DNA of 64,000 nt from Ruegeria atlantica (lineage in GTDB: Bacteria; Pseudomonadota; Alphaproteobacteria; Rhodobacterales; Rhodobacteraceae), in NCBI RefSeq assembly GCF_001458195.1, contig NZ_CYPU01000071.1, positions 248,001-312,000 of the forward strand. Reading direction: 5' to 3'. The translations under genes and the position numbers were made by a program. Position 1 is the first letter of the stretch. Every line of letters begins with the position of its first letter. The notes under the pieces are model-generated. The model worked only from the letters and a program-made list of their open reading frames with translations. It had not been told where the DNA came from and did not search any database. Below are positions 17,583-26,946 of the stretch, piece after piece.

Positions 17583-19456
17583 ACCTTGCGGACCTTCTGA
17601 TCGCGACGAAGCTTAGCCAATAATAACGTCAGTGCCGCAGGGGTAACTCCTTCGACACGCCCCGCCTGCGCAATGTTCTCAGGCTTTGCATTTGAAAGCT
17701 TTTGCTTCATTTCAGAAGATAACCCCTCCATCGCAAAATAGTCGAAACCCCGTGGAATCTCATAAGATTCATCGCGTTTCATCGCCTCAACATCTTTTTG
17801 TTGCCGGGCAATGTAGTTTGCGTACAAAGCGTCCCGCTCTACTTGCAGACGAATCTCCTCCTCAACACTCTCAATCTCGGGCATCAGAGGAACAAGATCA
17901 CCAAAGTGAACATCCGGGAATGCCAGAATAGCCATCCCGTCCCTGCGGTTTCCATCTTGATTGACATTGATACCAGCTGCCCGAACTTCTTTGGGAGTAA
18001 AGGTCTTTTCTGTAAGTTGGGACTTTGTGGCGGACAGCCTCTCCATTTTATGGGTAAACACTCTCTTCCGCTCACCGCCAACACAGCCGATATCCAAGCC
18101 AATTGGCGTGAGGCGCTGGTCTGCGTTATCCGCACGTAGTGATAAACGGAATTCTGCGCGTGACGTGAACATGCGATAAGGTTCCACAACACCGCGTGTT
18201 GTCAGGTCGTCGATCATCACGCCGATATAGCTATCAGCACGTGTAAAATGTAGTGGCTCCCGGCCAAGCACCTTTAGCGCAGCATTGAACCCCGCAACCA
18301 AGCCTTGCGCAGCTGCCTCCTCATATCCTGTGGTTCCGTTTATTTGCCCTGCTAGATATAGTCCTTCGACATCTGGTAGCGCGAGAGTCGATGTCAAAAC
18401 ACGCGGATCCACATAATCATACTCAATCGCATAACCAGGCTGCAGGATCTCTGCCGCCTCAAGGCCTTTGATTGAATGCACATATTCAAGCTGCACGTCC
18501 TGAGGTAAAGAGGTCGAAATCCCGTTTGGATAGATTGTGTGATCATCGACGCCTTCGGGCTCCAGGAAAATCTGATGTGATTCCTTATCAGCAAAACGTA
18601 CGATCTTGTCCTCGATGGATGGGCAATACCTGGGGCCCACCCCATCAATATGTCCGCCATACATCGCAGATCGAGACAAGTTTTTTTCAATGATTTCGTG
18701 CGTCCGCGCGTTTGTATGCGTGATTCCGCAGGAAATCTGTGGGGCAATCACCGTTGTTGACAAGAATGAAAACAAGGTTGGGTCATCATCCCCGTCTTGC
18801 TGTTCCAGATCACTCCAATCAATCGTCCGACCATCCAGCCTCGGCGGTGTTCCTGTTTTCAAACGCCCCAGGGGTAGCTCGAAACTGTCGAGCCGTTCTG
18901 CCAATTTGACTGACGGGCGATCACCCATACGACCGCCGGGCCGAGATACATCACCAATATGAATGACACCGCGCAAGAAGGTTCCGGACGTCAGGATAAC
19001 CGTTTTGCTCTTGATTTCAGAACCGTCGGCCAGTTTCACACCTGAAACTTGGTTCCCGTCCATCAGGAAATCGACAACTTCCCCGGTAACGACGAAAAGA
19101 TTTATCTGTTTTTCCGTCTCTTTCTGCATGGCCGCGCGGTACAGCGCACGATCTGCCTGTGTTCTGGGACCTTGAACGGCTGGTCCTTTGCGTCGATTAA
19201 GCAAGCGGAATTGAATGCCGGCCTGATCGGCAACACGTCCCATGACACCATCCAGGGCATCAATTTCACGGACCAAATGGCCTTTACCCAGCCCACCAAT
19301 TGCCGGGTTGCAGGACATGACACCTATATCTGATGCGGACAAAGTGACCAGTGCTGTCTTGACACCCATACGCGCTGCCGCATGAGCTGCTTCGGTACCC
19401 GCATGGCCTGCGCCAATTACAATCACGTCGAAATCTGAATGTTTCACGTGAAACAC
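17579..19456 (-). CDS. mnmG: tRNA uridine-34 carboxymethylaminomethyl modification enzyme MnmG
   Basis: FAD enzyme that, with MnmE, makes cmnm5U34 at the wobble position of certain tRNAs. The N-terminal FAD-binding motif [15 protein letters not shown] (residues about 16-30) and the GIDA signature region [11 protein letters not shown] (near 275) are present. The 625 aa length is standard. The start is a GTG at 19456; the codons Val/Met-Phe-His-Val-Lys-His are the parS palindrome itself. It lies directly after mnmE (3 bp), its functional partner. Confidence 0.97.
   Translation of the reverse strand: MFHVKHSDFDVIVIGAGHAGTEAAHAAARMGVKTALVTLSASDIGVMSCNPAIGGLGKGHLVREIDALDGVMGRVADQAGIQFRLLNRRKGPAVQGPRTQADRALYRAAMQKETEKQINLFVVTGEVVDFLMDGNQVSGVKLADGSEIKSKTVILTSGTFLRGVIHIGDVSRPGGRMGDRPSVKLAERLDSFELPLGRLKTGTPPRLDGRTIDWSDLEQQDGDDDPTLFSFLSTTVIAPQISCGITHTNARTHEIIEKNLSRSAMYGGHIDGVGPRYCPSIEDKIVRFADKESHQIFLEPEGVDDHTIYPNGISTSLPQDVQLEYVHSIKGLEAAEILQPGYAIEYDYVDPRVLTSTLALPDVEGLYLAGQINGTTGYEEAAAQGLVAGFNAALKVLGREPLHFTRADSYIGVMIDDLTTRGVVEPYRMFTSRAEFRLSLRADNADQRLTPIGLDIGCVGGERKRVFTHKMERLSATKSQLTEKTFTPKEVRAAGINVNQDGNRRDGMAILAFPDVHFGDLVPLMPEIESVEEEIRLQVERDALYANYIARQQKDVEAMKRDESYEIPRGFDYFAMEGLSSEMKQKLSNAKPENIAQAGRVEGVTPAALTLLLAKLRRDQKVRKV
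19440..19455. promoter_or_regulatory. parS: parS site overlapping the mnmG start codon
   Basis: Second perfect TGTTTCACGTGAAACA. It covers the second and third bases of the mnmG GTG start and the next four and a half codons, and reaches to within 5 bp of the mnmE stop. It lies 1.9 kb from the rsmG site. ParB bound here would sit over the mnmE-mnmG junction. Confidence 0.93.
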
Positions 19457-19459
19457 TCC

Positions 19460-20746
19460 TTACTTACCCAGGCAGAAACTCGAGAAGATCTCATCCAAAA
19501 GGTCTTCAACACCGATTCTGCCAACCAAGGTTTCAAGTGCACGGATTGCCGTGCGTAATTCTTCTGCTGCGATATCATACAAGTCTGGACCCGATTTCAG
19601 AACCGCCATGGCAGAACTCAGGGATTCCCGCGATTTGATCAAAGCAACCCGGTGCCTTTCCCGCGTCGAAATACCACTGCTTGTAGTTCGGGTACTAAGT
19701 ACATCCGAAATCTGGGAAATGAGTTGATCAATACCCTGCCCGGTTTTTCCGGATATTCCACCTTCGGACGGATCTCGAAGATCAGATTTCGGCAAAACCT
19801 GTATATCGCCATTCATCATCTGAACACCCAGGTCCTTCGGGTCATCTGTCAGGAACACACGCAAATCAGCTGAATCCGCCCGCTTTCTAGCCAGTTCAAT
19901 TCCCAGGCTTTCGACGTGATCCTCAGTTTCCCGCAATCCTGCGGTGTCCAGCAACGTGACCGGAAGTCCTGCAAGATCCATTCTAACCTCGATCACATCG
20001 CGAGTAGTTCCGGCATATTCCGAAGTAATCGCCGCCTCTCGCCCTGCCAGAGCATTTAGCAAGGTTGATTTTCCGGCATTCGGAAGACCAACAATCGCGA
20101 CTTCAAACCCTGTTCGAATTCGCTCTGCAACCGTTACCCCATCTGCTTCACGTTGCAGATCAGCCATAACGCCCTTCACAAGGGATTTGACCTCGGGTGT
20201 AACGTCTTTTGGAATGTCCTCATCCGCGAAATCAATGACGGCTTCCAGCAAGGATGCAGCACGGATCAGATCGCGTCGCCACCTTTCCGCCAGAACACCT
20301 AAATCACCAGCCAGAATAGTCTGCGCTTGTTTGCGTTGCGCCTCGGTTTCCGCATCAATCAGATCAGCAAGACCTTCGACCTGCGTCAGGTCCATCTTGC
20401 CGTTTTCCAGCGCGCGTCGGGTGAACTCACCAGGCTCCGCCAGCCGCAGCCCGTCCATATCGGAAAGGCATCGCATCACTGCGTTCACCGAAGCTGTGCT
20501 GCCATGGATCTGCAGTTCGGCCACGTCTTCGCCGGTAAAACTGGCCGGGGCCTGAAAGGTCAGAACCAGCCCGTCATCCAACCGCGCGCCATCAGCGGCG
20601 CACAGCGAATGGACCCGCATGCCACGAGATGGCAGCGGGCTTCCGGTTAAGCTGGCAGCTGCGGAATGCGCGTGTGGTCCCGAGAGGCGGATGACCGCCA
20701 CCCCGGCTTTACCTTGCGCGCTGGCCAAGGCGAATATCGTATCCAT
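19460..20746 (-). CDS. mnmE: tRNA modification GTPase MnmE
   Basis: GTPase partner of MnmG. The 428 aa protein has the N-terminal tetrahydrofolate-binding domain (about residues 1-115), a helical domain, an inserted Ras-like G domain with the P-loop GLPNAGKST near 223 and the DTAGLRET switch II motif, and the C-terminal Cys-X-Gly-Lys end (CLGK) that carries the catalytic cysteine. It lies 30 bp after rho and 3 bp before mnmG on the same strand. Confidence 0.96.
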   Translation of the reverse strand: MDTIFALASAQGKAGVAVIRLSGPHAHSAAASLTGSPLPSRGMRVHSLCAADGARLDDGLVLTFQAPASFTGEDVAELQIHGSTASVNAVMRCLSDMDGLRLAEPGEFTRRALENGKMDLTQVEGLADLIDAETEAQRKQAQTILAGDLGVLAERWRRDLIRAASLLEAVIDFADEDIPKDVTPEVKSLVKGVMADLQREADGVTVAERIRTGFEVAIVGLPNAGKSTLLNALAGREAAITSEYAGTTRDVIEVRMDLAGLPVTLLDTAGLRETEDHVESLGIELARKRADSADLRVFLTDDPKDLGVQMMNGDIQVLPKSDLRDPSEGGISGKTGQGIDQLISQISDVLSTRTTSSGISTRERHRVALIKSRESLSSAMAVLKSGPDLYDIAAEELRTAIRALETLVGRIGVEDLLDEIFSSFCLGK

Positions 20747-20776
20747 TCGAAGGCCTCGCGTCGTTTAAGACCTGTG

Positions 20777-22048
20777 TCAGGTGTTCATCGAATCGAAGAA
20801 CTCACCGTTCGTCTTGGTCTGTTTCAACTTGGACAACAGGAACTCGACCGCGTCGGTTGTGCCCATCGGGTTGAGGATACGACGCAAGACGAATGTCTTG
20901 GCCAGATCGCCCTTGTCGACCAGCAGATCCTCTTTCCGGGTGCCGGACTTGAGGATGTCGATGGCCGGGAACACGCGTTTATCTGCGATCTTGCGATCCA
21001 GAACGATTTCCGAGTTACCGGTGCCTTTGAATTCTTCGAAGATAACTTCGTCCATCCGACTGCCCGTGTCGATCAGCGCGGTGGCGATGATGGTCAGCGA
21101 ACCACCCTCTTCGATATTCCGCGCGGCACCAAAGAACCGCTTGGGCCGTTGCAGAGCGTTCGCGTCCACACCACCGGTCAGAACTTTACCCGACGATGGC
21201 ACCACAGTGTTGAAGGCCCTACCAAGTCTTGTGATCGAGTCGAGAAGAATAACAACATCTCGTTTATGCTCGACCAAACGCTTGGCTTTTTCGATCACCA
21301 TCTCAGACACAGCCACGTGGCGCGTTGCGGGTTCGTCGAAAGTTGAAGACACAACTTCACCCTTCACCGAACGCTGCATGTCGGTCACCTCTTCGGGGCG
21401 TTCGTCGATCAGCAGAACAATCAGATAGCACTCTGGGTGGTTCTGTTCGATCGAATGCGCGATGTTCTGCAGGATCACTGTTTTACCGGTCCGCGGCGGC
21501 GCCACAATCAGCGATCGCTGACCTTTACCGATAGGAGCCACCAGATCAATCACACGGGCCGACTTGTCCTTGATGGTGGGATCCTCGATCTCCATCTTCA
21601 GGCGTTCATCGGGATAGAGCGGCGTCAGGTTGTCAAACGCGATCTTGTGTCTGGCTTTTTCCGGTTCTTCAAAGTTGATCTTGGTGACCTTGATCAGCGC
21701 AAAGTAACGCTCATTGTCATCAGGCGCTTTGATATCCCCTTCGACCGTATCACCGGTGCGCAAGGAATGCTGGCGGATCATGTCGGGTGAGACATAGATA
21801 TCATCCGGACCTGGCAAATAATTCGCCTCGGGCGAGCGCAGAAAGCCAAAGCCGTCTTGCAGCACTTCCAGCACGCCGTCGCCGCCAACGGTCCAGCCTT
21901 CATCCGCGCGTTCGCGCAGAATCTGGAACATCATCTCGCCTTTTCGCATGGTCGAGGCGTTTTCGATCTCCAGCTCTTCGGCCATCGCCAGAAGGTCTTT
22001 GGGGCTTTTGGCCTTCAGGTCGGCCAGATTCAGGGATTCAGTGGACAT
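20777..22048 (-). CDS. rho: Transcription termination factor Rho
   Basis: Hexameric RNA-dependent ATPase that terminates transcription. At 423 aa it has the Rho N-terminal domain, the cold-shock-like primary RNA site (about residues 50-120, with [16 protein letters not shown]), Walker A APPRTGKT near 180 and Walker [12 protein letters not shown] chose the ATG at 22048 ([16 protein letters not shown]); the frame is open 8 codons upstream without similarity. No insertion domain is present. It is followed by mnmE at 30 bp, so the pair may be co-transcribed. Confidence 0.97.
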   Translation of the reverse strand: MSTESLNLADLKAKSPKDLLAMAEELEIENASTMRKGEMMFQILRERADEGWTVGGDGVLEVLQDGFGFLRSPEANYLPGPDDIYVSPDMIRQHSLRTGDTVEGDIKAPDDNERYFALIKVTKINFEEPEKARHKIAFDNLTPLYPDERLKMEIEDPTIKDKSARVIDLVAPIGKGQRSLIVAPPRTGKTVILQNIAHSIEQNHPECYLIVLLIDERPEEVTDMQRSVKGEVVSSTFDEPATRHVAVSEMVIEKAKRLVEHKRDVVILLDSITRLGRAFNTVVPSSGKVLTGGVDANALQRPKRFFGAARNIEEGGSLTIIATALIDTGSRMDEVIFEEFKGTGNSEIVLDRKIADKRVFPAIDILKSGTRKEDLLVDKGDLAKTFVLRRILNPMGTTDAVEFLLSKLKQTKTNGEFFDSMNT

Positions 22049-22170
22049 GATATATACCTTCGCCGCTGACATTGCGGCACGAAGTGGAATTTCAGTAAGG
22101 AAGATACGCCGCCCGGACGGGCGTGTTGATCCCTACATAAGCGCGCGGGCCGTCGGAGTCAAACAGGCCC

Positions 22171-22620
22171 TCAGAACTTCACAACGACCGCCAGAACGAT
22201 GATAACCATCAGAACGGTGGGAACCTCGTTCATCATGCGAAACTGCCGCCCAGTGAGCTTATTTCGGCCTTCCAGGAAATCCCTACGTCTCGCCATCAAC
22301 CAATGATGGAACCAGGTCATGCCTATTACGGCAGCACCCTTGATCCAGGGCCAGGACCATTCCCACCCGACAATGCCGGGCGTGAACACCATGATCAACC
22401 CGCAGAGCCACGCTACATACATCGCAGGGCGCATGATCACACGCAGCAGCTTCTCTTCCATCTCAAAGAAGATGGTTTCTGCGCCTTCGAGCTTTTGGGC
22501 TTTCTCAACGTGATAGACGTATAGTCTGGGCAAATAGAACAAACCTGCCATCCATGAGATCACAGCCATGATGTGCAATGACTTCACCCACGGGTAAATC
22601 GTGAAAAGAAGATCGATCAT
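22171..22620 (-). CDS. hemJ: Protoporphyrinogen oxidase HemJ
   Basis: Membrane protein of the HemJ/UPF0093 family that oxidises protoporphyrinogen IX to protoporphyrin IX in heme synthesis. The 149 aa protein has four predicted membrane helices and the conserved histidine in KSLHIMAVISWMAGLFYLPRL (landmarks near 14-34) plus RPAMYVAWLCG near 62; these histidine and lysine residues are associated with heme binding in the family. GGAG lies six bases before the ATG at 22620. It borders the inferred origin. Confidence 0.92.
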   Translation of the reverse strand: MIDLLFTIYPWVKSLHIMAVISWMAGLFYLPRLYVYHVEKAQKLEGAETIFFEMEEKLLRVIMRPAMYVAWLCGLIMVFTPGIVGWEWSWPWIKGAAVIGMTWFHHWLMARRRDFLEGRNKLTGRQFRMMNEVPTVLMVIIVLAVVVKF

Positions 22621-23024
22621 TCTGGCTCCGAGCGTTGGTTGGAACCCTCCCTAATAAAAAAATAGGAAAAGAAAAAGGATGATGGTTTTGTAGGGTGAGT
22701 AAATTCCGTGGATTACTTTTTTACGCATGTGTTTTCCCCAGGTGGATAGAATTGTGCCGCGAATGGATGATTCTGTTGATTTCAATTTTTATAATTAAGA
22801 TTCAATATCTTAGACTGAAATCATTCAAACTTATCTGGGGATAACTAGTTGAGTAAGACAGGAAATCCCAGTTTTCCCGCGCAGCAAAGTTATCCTTGTC
22901 CCAAAAGGACGGTCTTCGAAGGACTCAGGGAAGTTTCAGGCGAAATTCCCGGGGTTGCGTGTCAACCGGAAAACCATACAAACCATCCTAGAACGCTCAA
23001 CGATTTGCTCATGGGGTTTTCCAC
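22621..23024. other. oriC: Probable chromosomal replication origin (oriC)
   Basis: A 404 bp gap with no plausible gene, clearly AT-richer than its flanks: an A-run near 22654-22677, an AT-only stretch near 22782-22797 and TTCAATATCTTAG just after. DnaA-box-like 9-mers (consensus TTATCCACA) are TTTTCCCCA at 22732-22740, the reverse of 22741-22749 (CTATCCACC), the reverse of 22836-22844 (TTATCCCCA, one mismatch), a weak TTATCCTTG at 22890, and TTTTCCACA at 23017-23025 (one mismatch) touching the maf start. TTATC and GATAA mirror each other at 22831-22844. Placement between a heme gene and maf, next to parS and parAB, matches the alphaproteobacterial origin neighbourhood. The exact unwinding site is not defined. 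Confidence 0.75.
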
Positions 23025-23624
23025 ATGTCTGTCCCCATCATCCTCGCCTCGGGGTCATCTATCCGCGCGCAGCTTTTGCGCAATGCGGGCGTGCCGTTCA
23101 CGGTGCAAACCGCGCGGGTTGACGAAGACACCGCAAAGCGCGCCCTTTTGGCCGAAAACGCGCCACCACGGGATATCGCAGACACTTTGGCCGAAATGAA
23201 GGCCCGCAAGGTTAGTGACAAGAAACCAGGCGCGATGGTTCTGGGCTGTGATCAGGTGCTGGACTTCGATGGCCAGCTTTTGTCGAAACCGGAAACACCC
23301 GAAGACGCGCTGGCGCAGTTGAAGGCTATGCGGGGCAAGCGGCATATACTGTTGTCTGCGGCCGTGATCTATCAGAATGGTGAACCGATCTGGCGCCACG
23401 TTGGTCAGGTACGTCTGCGCATGCGGATGAGCTCGGACGCCTATCTGCGCGACTATGTTGATCGCAACTGGGACAGCATTCGCCATGCGGTCGGGGCTTA
23501 TAAGCTTGAAGAAGAAGGTGTGCGCCTGTTCGCGACCATTGACGGCGACTATTTTAATGTTTTGGGTATGCCCCTGTTGGAGTTGCTGAATTTTCTGGCT
23601 GTGAAAGGGATGATTGATCAATGA
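23025..23624 (+). CDS. maf: Maf-family nucleotide pyrophosphatase
   Basis: Hydrolyses modified or canonical nucleoside triphosphates; some members affect division when overexpressed. The 199 aa Maf fold is seen from ILASGSSIRAQLLRNAGVPF (residues about 4-23) and GCDQVLDFDGQLLSKP near 73-88. The start ATG at 23025 is the last base of a DnaA-box-like sequence. It is the first gene to the right of the inferred origin and heads maf-aroE-coaE-dnaQ, all overlapping. Confidence 0.94.
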   Translation: MSVPIILASGSSIRAQLLRNAGVPFTVQTARVDEDTAKRALLAENAPPRDIADTLAEMKARKVSDKKPGAMVLGCDQVLDFDGQLLSKPETPEDALAQLKAMRGKRHILLSAAVIYQNGEPIWRHVGQVRLRMRMSSDAYLRDYVDRNWDSIRHAVGAYKLEEEGVRLFATIDGDYFNVLGMPLLELLNFLAVKGMIDQ

Positions 23625-24454
23625 CGGACAACCAAATTCCATTGGCCGGCGTGATTGGGCATCCGATTGGACATTCAAAATCCCCTAAACTGCATGGACA
23701 TTGGCTAAAGACCTATGGGCTGCCCGGGCACTATGTCCCTATGGACGTCGCACCCGAGGATTTGGAGAGTGTACTGCGGACCCTGCCCAAAGCCGGGTAT
23801 GTCGGCGCAAATGTAACCGTCCCCCATAAAGAAGCCGCATTGCAGATTGCGGATCACGTGTCGGATCGGGCGGCAAAGATTGGTGCGGCAAATACACTTG
23901 TCTTTCAGCCTGATGGCTCGATCCACGCAGACAACACCGATGGCTACGGATTTATGGAAAACCTGCTTGCAGGGGCGTCCGACTGGAACCCACAGGACGG
24001 GCCGGCCGTGGTCTTCGGCGCGGGTGGAGCTGCGCGCGCCGTTTTGCAGGCACTGGTAGATGCCGGAGTGCCCGAGATCATGCTGACCAACCGCACGCGT
24101 GCCCGGGCCGACCAATTGAAAGCAGAGTTTGGGCCGCGCATTACAGTGGTTGATTGGGTCAAGGCCGGCAATGTGATCGAGAATGCGGAGCTGGTGGTGA
24201 ACACAACATCTCTGGGTATGCAGGGACAGCCCGAATTGCGTGTGCCGTTGGATGGTTTGCAGCCGGGTGCTGTGGTTACCGACCTTGTCTACGCCCCTCT
24301 GAAAACCAAGCTTCTGCAAGCGGCCGAAGAGGCCGGGTGCACAACAGTTGACGGTCTGGGCATGTTGCTGCACCAGGCGGTTCCGGGCTTTGAGCGTTGG
24401 TTTGGAAAACGGCCCGAGGTAACGGATGAGTTGCGCGCCACGGTGCTGGGATGA
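23621..24454 (+). CDS. aroE: Shikimate dehydrogenase (NADP+)
   Basis: Reduces 3-dehydroshikimate to shikimate in aromatic amino acid synthesis. The 277 aa protein begins with the substrate-binding GVIGHPIGHSKSPKLHG (residues about 9-25; the paired Ser residues bind shikimate), has the NVTVPHK lysine motif near 67, and the nucleotide loop FGAGGAARA near 131. Start overlaps the maf stop by 4 bp and its stop overlaps the coaE start by 4 bp. Confidence 0.96.
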   Translation: MTDNQIPLAGVIGHPIGHSKSPKLHGHWLKTYGLPGHYVPMDVAPEDLESVLRTLPKAGYVGANVTVPHKEAALQIADHVSDRAAKIGAANTLVFQPDGSIHADNTDGYGFMENLLAGASDWNPQDGPAVVFGAGGAARAVLQALVDAGVPEIMLTNRTRARADQLKAEFGPRITVVDWVKAGNVIENAELVVNTTSLGMQGQPELRVPLDGLQPGAVVTDLVYAPLKTKLLQAAEEAGCTTVDGLGMLLHQAVPGFERWFGKRPEVTDELRATVLG

Positions 24455-25044
24455 GCTTTGCACTTGGCCTGACAGGCTCGATCGGAATGGGCAAAAGCAC
24501 CACGGCACAGATGTTCGTGGATGAAGGCTGTGCGCTTTGGGATGCGGATGCGGCTGTGCATCGGCTGTATTCAAGGGGCGGCGCTGCGGTAAAACCAATG
24601 CGCGACGCGTTTCCTGAGGCAATTGTTGATGGCGTGGTTAGTCGGGATGCCTTGAAACAGACCATTTCCGCGGACCCAACAACATTGAAAGTGATCGAAG
24701 GCATCGTTCACCCTTTGGTGGCCGCCGACCGGGCGGGTTTTCGGGATAGCGCCACGGCGGACATTCTGGTTTTCGACATCCCTTTGTTGTTTGAAACAGG
24801 CGGCAATGCGGCGATGGATGCGGTTGTTTGTGTTCAGGTCCCGGCCGACGAGCAAAAGCGACGTGTGATGGAGCGCGGAACGATGACTGAGGCGCAGTTC
24901 GAACAGATCCGCGCCAAGCAGATGCCCAATGACGAAAAATGCGCGCGGTCGGACTTTGTGATCGTGACGGACACACTGGACCACGCCCGCGCACAGGTTC
25001 AGGATGTGGTCAGACAGATACGGGCGGGGATGGCAGATGCGTGA
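24451..25044 (+). CDS. coaE: Dephospho-CoA kinase
   Basis: Last step of coenzyme A synthesis, phosphorylating the ribose 3'-OH of dephospho-CoA. The P-loop GLTGSIGMGKST lies at residues about 6-17, and DIPLLFETGG near 106 is a family signature. The 197 aa length is usual. Overlaps aroE by 4 bp and dnaQ by 8 bp, so translation is coupled along the maf-dnaQ string. Confidence 0.95.
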   Translation: MSFALGLTGSIGMGKSTTAQMFVDEGCALWDADAAVHRLYSRGGAAVKPMRDAFPEAIVDGVVSRDALKQTISADPTTLKVIEGIVHPLVAADRAGFRDSATADILVFDIPLLFETGGNAAMDAVVCVQVPADEQKRRVMERGTMTEAQFEQIRAKQMPNDEKCARSDFVIVTDTLDHARAQVQDVVRQIRAGMADA

Positions 25045-25759
25045 GATTGTACTCGATACCGAAACCACGGGGTTTGATCCCGAAAGCGGTGACCGGATCG
25101 TTGAAATCGGTGCAGTCGAACTGTGGAACCATATGGCCACGGGTGAGACCTATCACGTTTACATCAACCCCGAGCGTTCGATGCCCGAAGAGGCGTTTGG
25201 CGTGCACGGTATCGGCCCCGACCTGCTGGACACTCCGCGCCCCCCGGAAAAGGGCGAAGTCACGCTGAAAGACAAGCCGGTTTTTGCCAAGGTTGGTCAG
25301 GGCTTCCTTGATTTCATTCAGGATTCCAAACTGGTGATCCACAACGCCTCGTTCGATATGAAATTTCTGAATGCGGAACTCAGATGGATGGGGTTGCCGC
25401 AGCTGCCGATGGATCAGGCGCTGGACACGCTGGCGATTGCGCGCAAACGGTTTCCGGGATCGCCCGCATCATTGGATGCGTTGTGTCGACGGTTCAACAT
25501 CGACAATACGAACCGTGTTTTGCACGGGGCGCTGCTGGACTCGGAAATTCTGGCCGAGGTTTATCTGGAGCTTATTGGCGGGCGACAGCCCGACTTTGGC
25601 CTGTCCACCAGCGCGGCTTCTGCCGGTGGCGGAGGGGACGATTGGCGGCCTGCTGCGCGCCCGACGCCGCTGGCGTCGAAAATTACCGAAGAAGAACGCG
25701 CGGCACATGAGACATTTGTAGAAAAACTGGGCGAAAACGCCCTGTGGACCCGCGCCTGA
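25037..25759 (+). CDS. dnaQ: DNA polymerase III epsilon subunit (proofreading exonuclease)
   Basis: 3'-5' proofreading exonuclease of the replicative polymerase. The DEDDh exonuclease motifs are present: ExoI with DTETTGFDP (residues about 6-14), ExoII around HNASFDMKFL (near 103), and ExoIII with HGALLDSEIL (near 162). A Gly/Ala-rich linker near 190 leads to the C-terminal part that contacts the polymerase alpha subunit. I chose the ATG at 25037, which overlaps the coaE stop by 8 bp; an earlier ATG would overlap further. Length is 240 aa. Confidence 0.96.
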   Translation: MREIVLDTETTGFDPESGDRIVEIGAVELWNHMATGETYHVYINPERSMPEEAFGVHGIGPDLLDTPRPPEKGEVTLKDKPVFAKVGQGFLDFIQDSKLVIHNASFDMKFLNAELRWMGLPQLPMDQALDTLAIARKRFPGSPASLDALCRRFNIDNTNRVLHGALLDSEILAEVYLELIGGRQPDFGLSTSAASAGGGGDDWRPAARPTPLASKITEEERAAHETFVEKLGENALWTRA

Positions 25760-25778
25760 GCCCTTGCCCGGCGCGGGT
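25748..25778 (+). terminator. Hairpin over the dnaQ stop, possible terminator
   Basis: ACCCGCGCC at 25748-25756 and GGCGCGGGT at 25770-25778 form a perfect 9 bp stem that includes the last dnaQ codons. A T-rich run follows only about 20 bp later, so this is a weak intrinsic terminator candidate between the convergent dnaQ and secB. Confidence 0.4.
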
Positions 25779-25786
25779 CGTACCGA

Positions 25787-26284
25787 TTAGGCTTCGGTTT
25801 TTTCGGTTTCGGCCTGACGGCGCATCAGCTCGTTACGGTACAGCGCAACAAAGTCGATATTATCCAGGTTGACCGGCGGGAAACCACCGTCACGGGTGAT
25901 GTCGCTGACAATGCGGCGCAGGAACGGGAACAGCATGCGCGGGCACTCGATCATCAGGAATGGGTGCAACTGGTCTTCTGCCACGCCTTCGATGTGGAAC
26001 AGGCCGCAATAATCCAGCTCGCACAGGAACAGAACGTCTTCCATGCCCTTAGCTTTCGAGGTCAGGTTCAGTTTGACGGCGACTTCGTACTGATGCTCGG
26101 TCGGGCGCTTTTTGGCGTCCAGGTTCACCTGAACGGCAATCTCGGGCTGAACGTCACCAGACACGCCTTTTTGCGCCATCACGTTTTCAAAAGACATATC
26201 GCGAATGAACTGTCCCAGAACGCGCATCTGGATCTGAGGGGCGGTCTGTGCCGCGGTGTTTTCTGCAGGGCTTTCGTCAGCCAT
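25787..26284 (-). CDS. secB: Protein-export chaperone SecB
   Basis: Tetrameric chaperone that holds precursor proteins unfolded and hands them to SecA. The 165 aa protein shows the SecB fold markers YVKDLSFE-type region (here QFIRDMSFENV near residue 24), the CELDYCGLFHIEG strand near 88-100, and CPRMLFPFLRRIVSDITRDGGFPP near 117-140. The ATG at 26284 (MADESPAEN) is preferred over a longer open frame. It lies 54 bp after fxsA on the same strand. Confidence 0.95.
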   Translation of the reverse strand: MADESPAENTAAQTAPQIQMRVLGQFIRDMSFENVMAQKGVSGDVQPEIAVQVNLDAKKRPTEHQYEVAVKLNLTSKAKGMEDVLFLCELDYCGLFHIEGVAEDQLHPFLMIECPRMLFPFLRRIVSDITRDGGFPPVNLDNIDFVALYRNELMRRQAETEKTEA

Positions 26285-26338
26285 GGATCTACTCCGAAAA
26301 TGAAATTTGCCACTGCTTAGCAAGTTGGGCGCGGCACC

Positions 26339-26839
26339 TCAATGCTGGGGTGGACCTTCGACCCATTTGGATGGCTTTGAGGGGTTCTGACGCGGGCGAA
26401 CCTCAGTAAAATCTCCGTCGATCACGTCATCCTGATCAAACTGGGTGGGACCAGTGCGGAACTGCGCGCCGGTGCCCATCTGGAAATGCGTGATGGTCGC
26501 CTTGGATTTCAGGTATTTGAATACGGCCACTCGAATACCTGGAACAAGCAGTGCAAAGCCAACGGCATCGGTGAAAAATCCCGGCGTTAGCAGCAAAACA
26601 CCAGACAGCAAGATCATCGCGCCATGGGCCAAAGGCTCGGTCGGGTCATCCAATTCAGCAAAGGACCGCTGCAAATTGGCCAGTGCCATGCGACCTTGTG
26701 TCCTGACCAAAACCGTGCCGATTACGGCTGTCAGAACGACTATCGCCAGCGTCGGCCACAGTCCGATCAGGCCGCCGACCTGAATGAACAGGGCGATCTC
26801 GATGATGGGCACCAACAAAAATGCCAAGAACAAGTACAT
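26339..26839 (-). CDS. fxsA: FxsA-family membrane protein
   Basis: A 166 aa inner-membrane protein of the FxsA family, named for relief of phage T7 exclusion in E. coli when overproduced; its normal role is not known. Hydrophobic segments lie near residues 3-20, 27-45 and 75-105. The motifs RTQGRMALANLQ and GAMILLSGVLLLTPGFFTDAVG (landmarks) are typical. AAGGAT precedes the ATG at 26839. It is divergent from the Tim44-like gene and upstream of secB. Confidence 0.88.
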   Translation of the reverse strand: MYLFLAFLLVPIIEIALFIQVGGLIGLWPTLAIVVLTAVIGTVLVRTQGRMALANLQRSFAELDDPTEPLAHGAMILLSGVLLLTPGFFTDAVGFALLVPGIRVAVFKYLKSKATITHFQMGTGAQFRTGPTQFDQDDVIDGDFTEVRPRQNPSKPSKWVEGPPQH

Positions 26840-26946
26840 CTGCGTTATCCTTTCCCTTAGGCCGGGCTGTGGACTTGCCACGATCTGTCACCTACATAGT
26901 GGCATGAGGTCGCGTATACAAAGTCGCGGTCTGAAAAGAGGATGAA

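Noticed and set aside
22109-22123. CGCCCG/CGGGCG hairpin in the rho leader
   Set aside because: The loop would be only two bases, so the stem cannot close fully; no further support for rho autoregulation.
22849-23199. A 116-codon open frame running from the origin gap into maf
   Set aside because: It overlaps maf in another frame, has no ribosome site and shows no protein family.
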